Assembly: GCA_021199825.1 (NCBI GenBank)
Contig: JAJQHI010000086.1
Location: forward strand, 1 to 5,811
Direction: 5' to 3'
Origin: Bacillota bacterium
GTDB lineage: Bacteria > Bacillota > Clostridia > Oscillospirales > CAG-272
Length of the DNA: 5,811 nt
Below, in pieces: positions 5,375-5,811 of this stretch (the stretch's first letter is position 1; each line of letters starts with the position of its first letter). The notes below the pieces were generated by a model. It ran no database searches, was not told where the DNA came from, and saw only the letters and a program-made list of their open reading frames with translations. The position numbers and the translations under genes are program-made.

Positions 5375-5811
5375 TTATCTTCCGCCTAGATATTCGCAAT
5401 TCGGACCAGACGAGCATATGCTGACGCCATCACCGAAATTATATCTTTTACAAACTCTGGCAATGCGTGAATTTATTTTAAAATATCCCCTAGCATCCAC
5501 CGGCGTAACATCATCGGACACTGTTTTAGTAGTGCTGATTACTGTTGCACTTGTGGCAGTTTTTTGTGCCCAGTATGTATCAGCATCACCTGCCTGCATA
5601 TTATCAACAACAGTGTATCCGACTTTTATCGTTAAGGTGCTTTTCTCTGTAGAAACAAGTTCTCCCGACAGCTTTTTACCAAGTTCTGATTCGGACTTAT
5701 TGTTAGTCCAGATGTCACCTGTACCTAACTTTGTGCCGCTGCTGTTGTACACAGAGGCGCCGCCGTTTCCGTACGCGGAAGCGGGGAGGGAGAAAAGTGT
5801 CATCGAGAGCA
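5375..5811 (-). CDS. Partial CDS: small secreted protein with a C-terminal cysteine cluster (5' end outside window)
   Basis: The frame is open from the right window edge to a TAA at 5377-5375. The first visible residues (LSMTLFSLPASA, then YGNGG) are the end of a signal peptide with an AXA-type cleavage site. The true start is therefore probably beyond 5811, and the ATG at 5803 lies inside the hydrophobic core with no ribosome binding site visible. The mature part is about 132 residues. It is Ser/Thr/Gly-rich with a likely beta strand, TLTIKVGYTVVDN (56-68, counting that Met as 1). It ends in a basic, Cys-containing segment, RIARVCKRYNFGDGVSIC followed by SSGPNCEYLGGR, with Cys118, Cys130 and Cys136. 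I recognise no family. It lies 76 bases upstream of the lipoprotein gene on the same strand and may be co-transcribed with it in part. Confidence 0.72.
   Translation of the reverse strand, partial: LSMTLFSLPASAYGNGGASVYNSSGTKLGTGDIWTNNKSESELGKKLSGELVSTEKSTLTIKVGYTVVDNMQAGDADTYWAQKTATSATVISTTKTVSDDVTPVDARGYFKINSRIARVCKRYNFGDGVSICSSGPNCEYLGGR

Noticed and set aside
5801..5803. ATG at 5803 as true start of the secreted protein
   Set aside because: It falls within the hydrophobic part of the signal peptide and the frame stays open to the window edge, so the start is more likely outside.

Overview
The window looks like a chromosomal piece of a Gram-positive, low-to-moderate GC Clostridia-type bacterium. 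An Oscillospiraceae/Ruminococcaceae-like gut lineage is my best guess, but this is inference. The reasons are AGGAGG-type ribosome binding sites before every complete gene, a Clostridia-style GPH/SLC45-like transporter, a lipoprotein with a typical lipobox, and no outer-membrane genes. No RNA gene, CRISPR array, insertion sequence or phage gene was found.

Layout. (1) Positions 1-224, minus strand: the 5' end of a gene that leaves the window, encoding a disordered Glu/Asn/Gly/Gln/Ala-rich N-terminus. (2) Positions 225-411: a divergent intergenic region with a good promoter for the rightward operon. (3) Positions 412-3962, plus strand: a tight three-gene operon. It holds a 12-TM sugar/cation-symporter-like MFS protein, a membrane-anchored glycerophosphodiester phosphodiesterase 12 bases further on, and an anchored CapA-like protein whose start overlaps the previous stop (ATGA). 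(4) Positions 3963-4149: a convergent intergenic region with a perfect 16-bp palindrome, a second imperfect hairpin and a bidirectional terminator. (5) Positions 4150-5298, minus strand: a lipoprotein with beta-propeller-like repeats and a Cys/His motif. (6) Positions 5375-5811, minus strand: the 3' part of a small secreted protein gene, separated from the lipoprotein gene by 76 bases containing an 11-bp hairpin.

How the genes may work together. Spacing and overlap indicate that the three plus-strand genes are co-transcribed and probably co-translated. The GDPD would release glycerol-3-phosphate from glycerophosphodiesters (from phospholipid headgroups or teichoic-acid-like polymers), and the transporter may move a related solute; this link is inference. 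The third protein keeps the fold signature of the CapA/PGA_cap metallophosphatase-like family but has lost its His/Asn metal-ligand positions, so it is probably a non-catalytic partner. The two minus-strand genes encode exported proteins of unknown role and are visibly more AT-rich than the operon.

Most worth a second look are the degenerate CapA-like protein, the large extracytoplasmic insertion in the transporter, and the C-P-D-P-L-C-E-H motif of the lipoprotein. Nothing here proves a new system.
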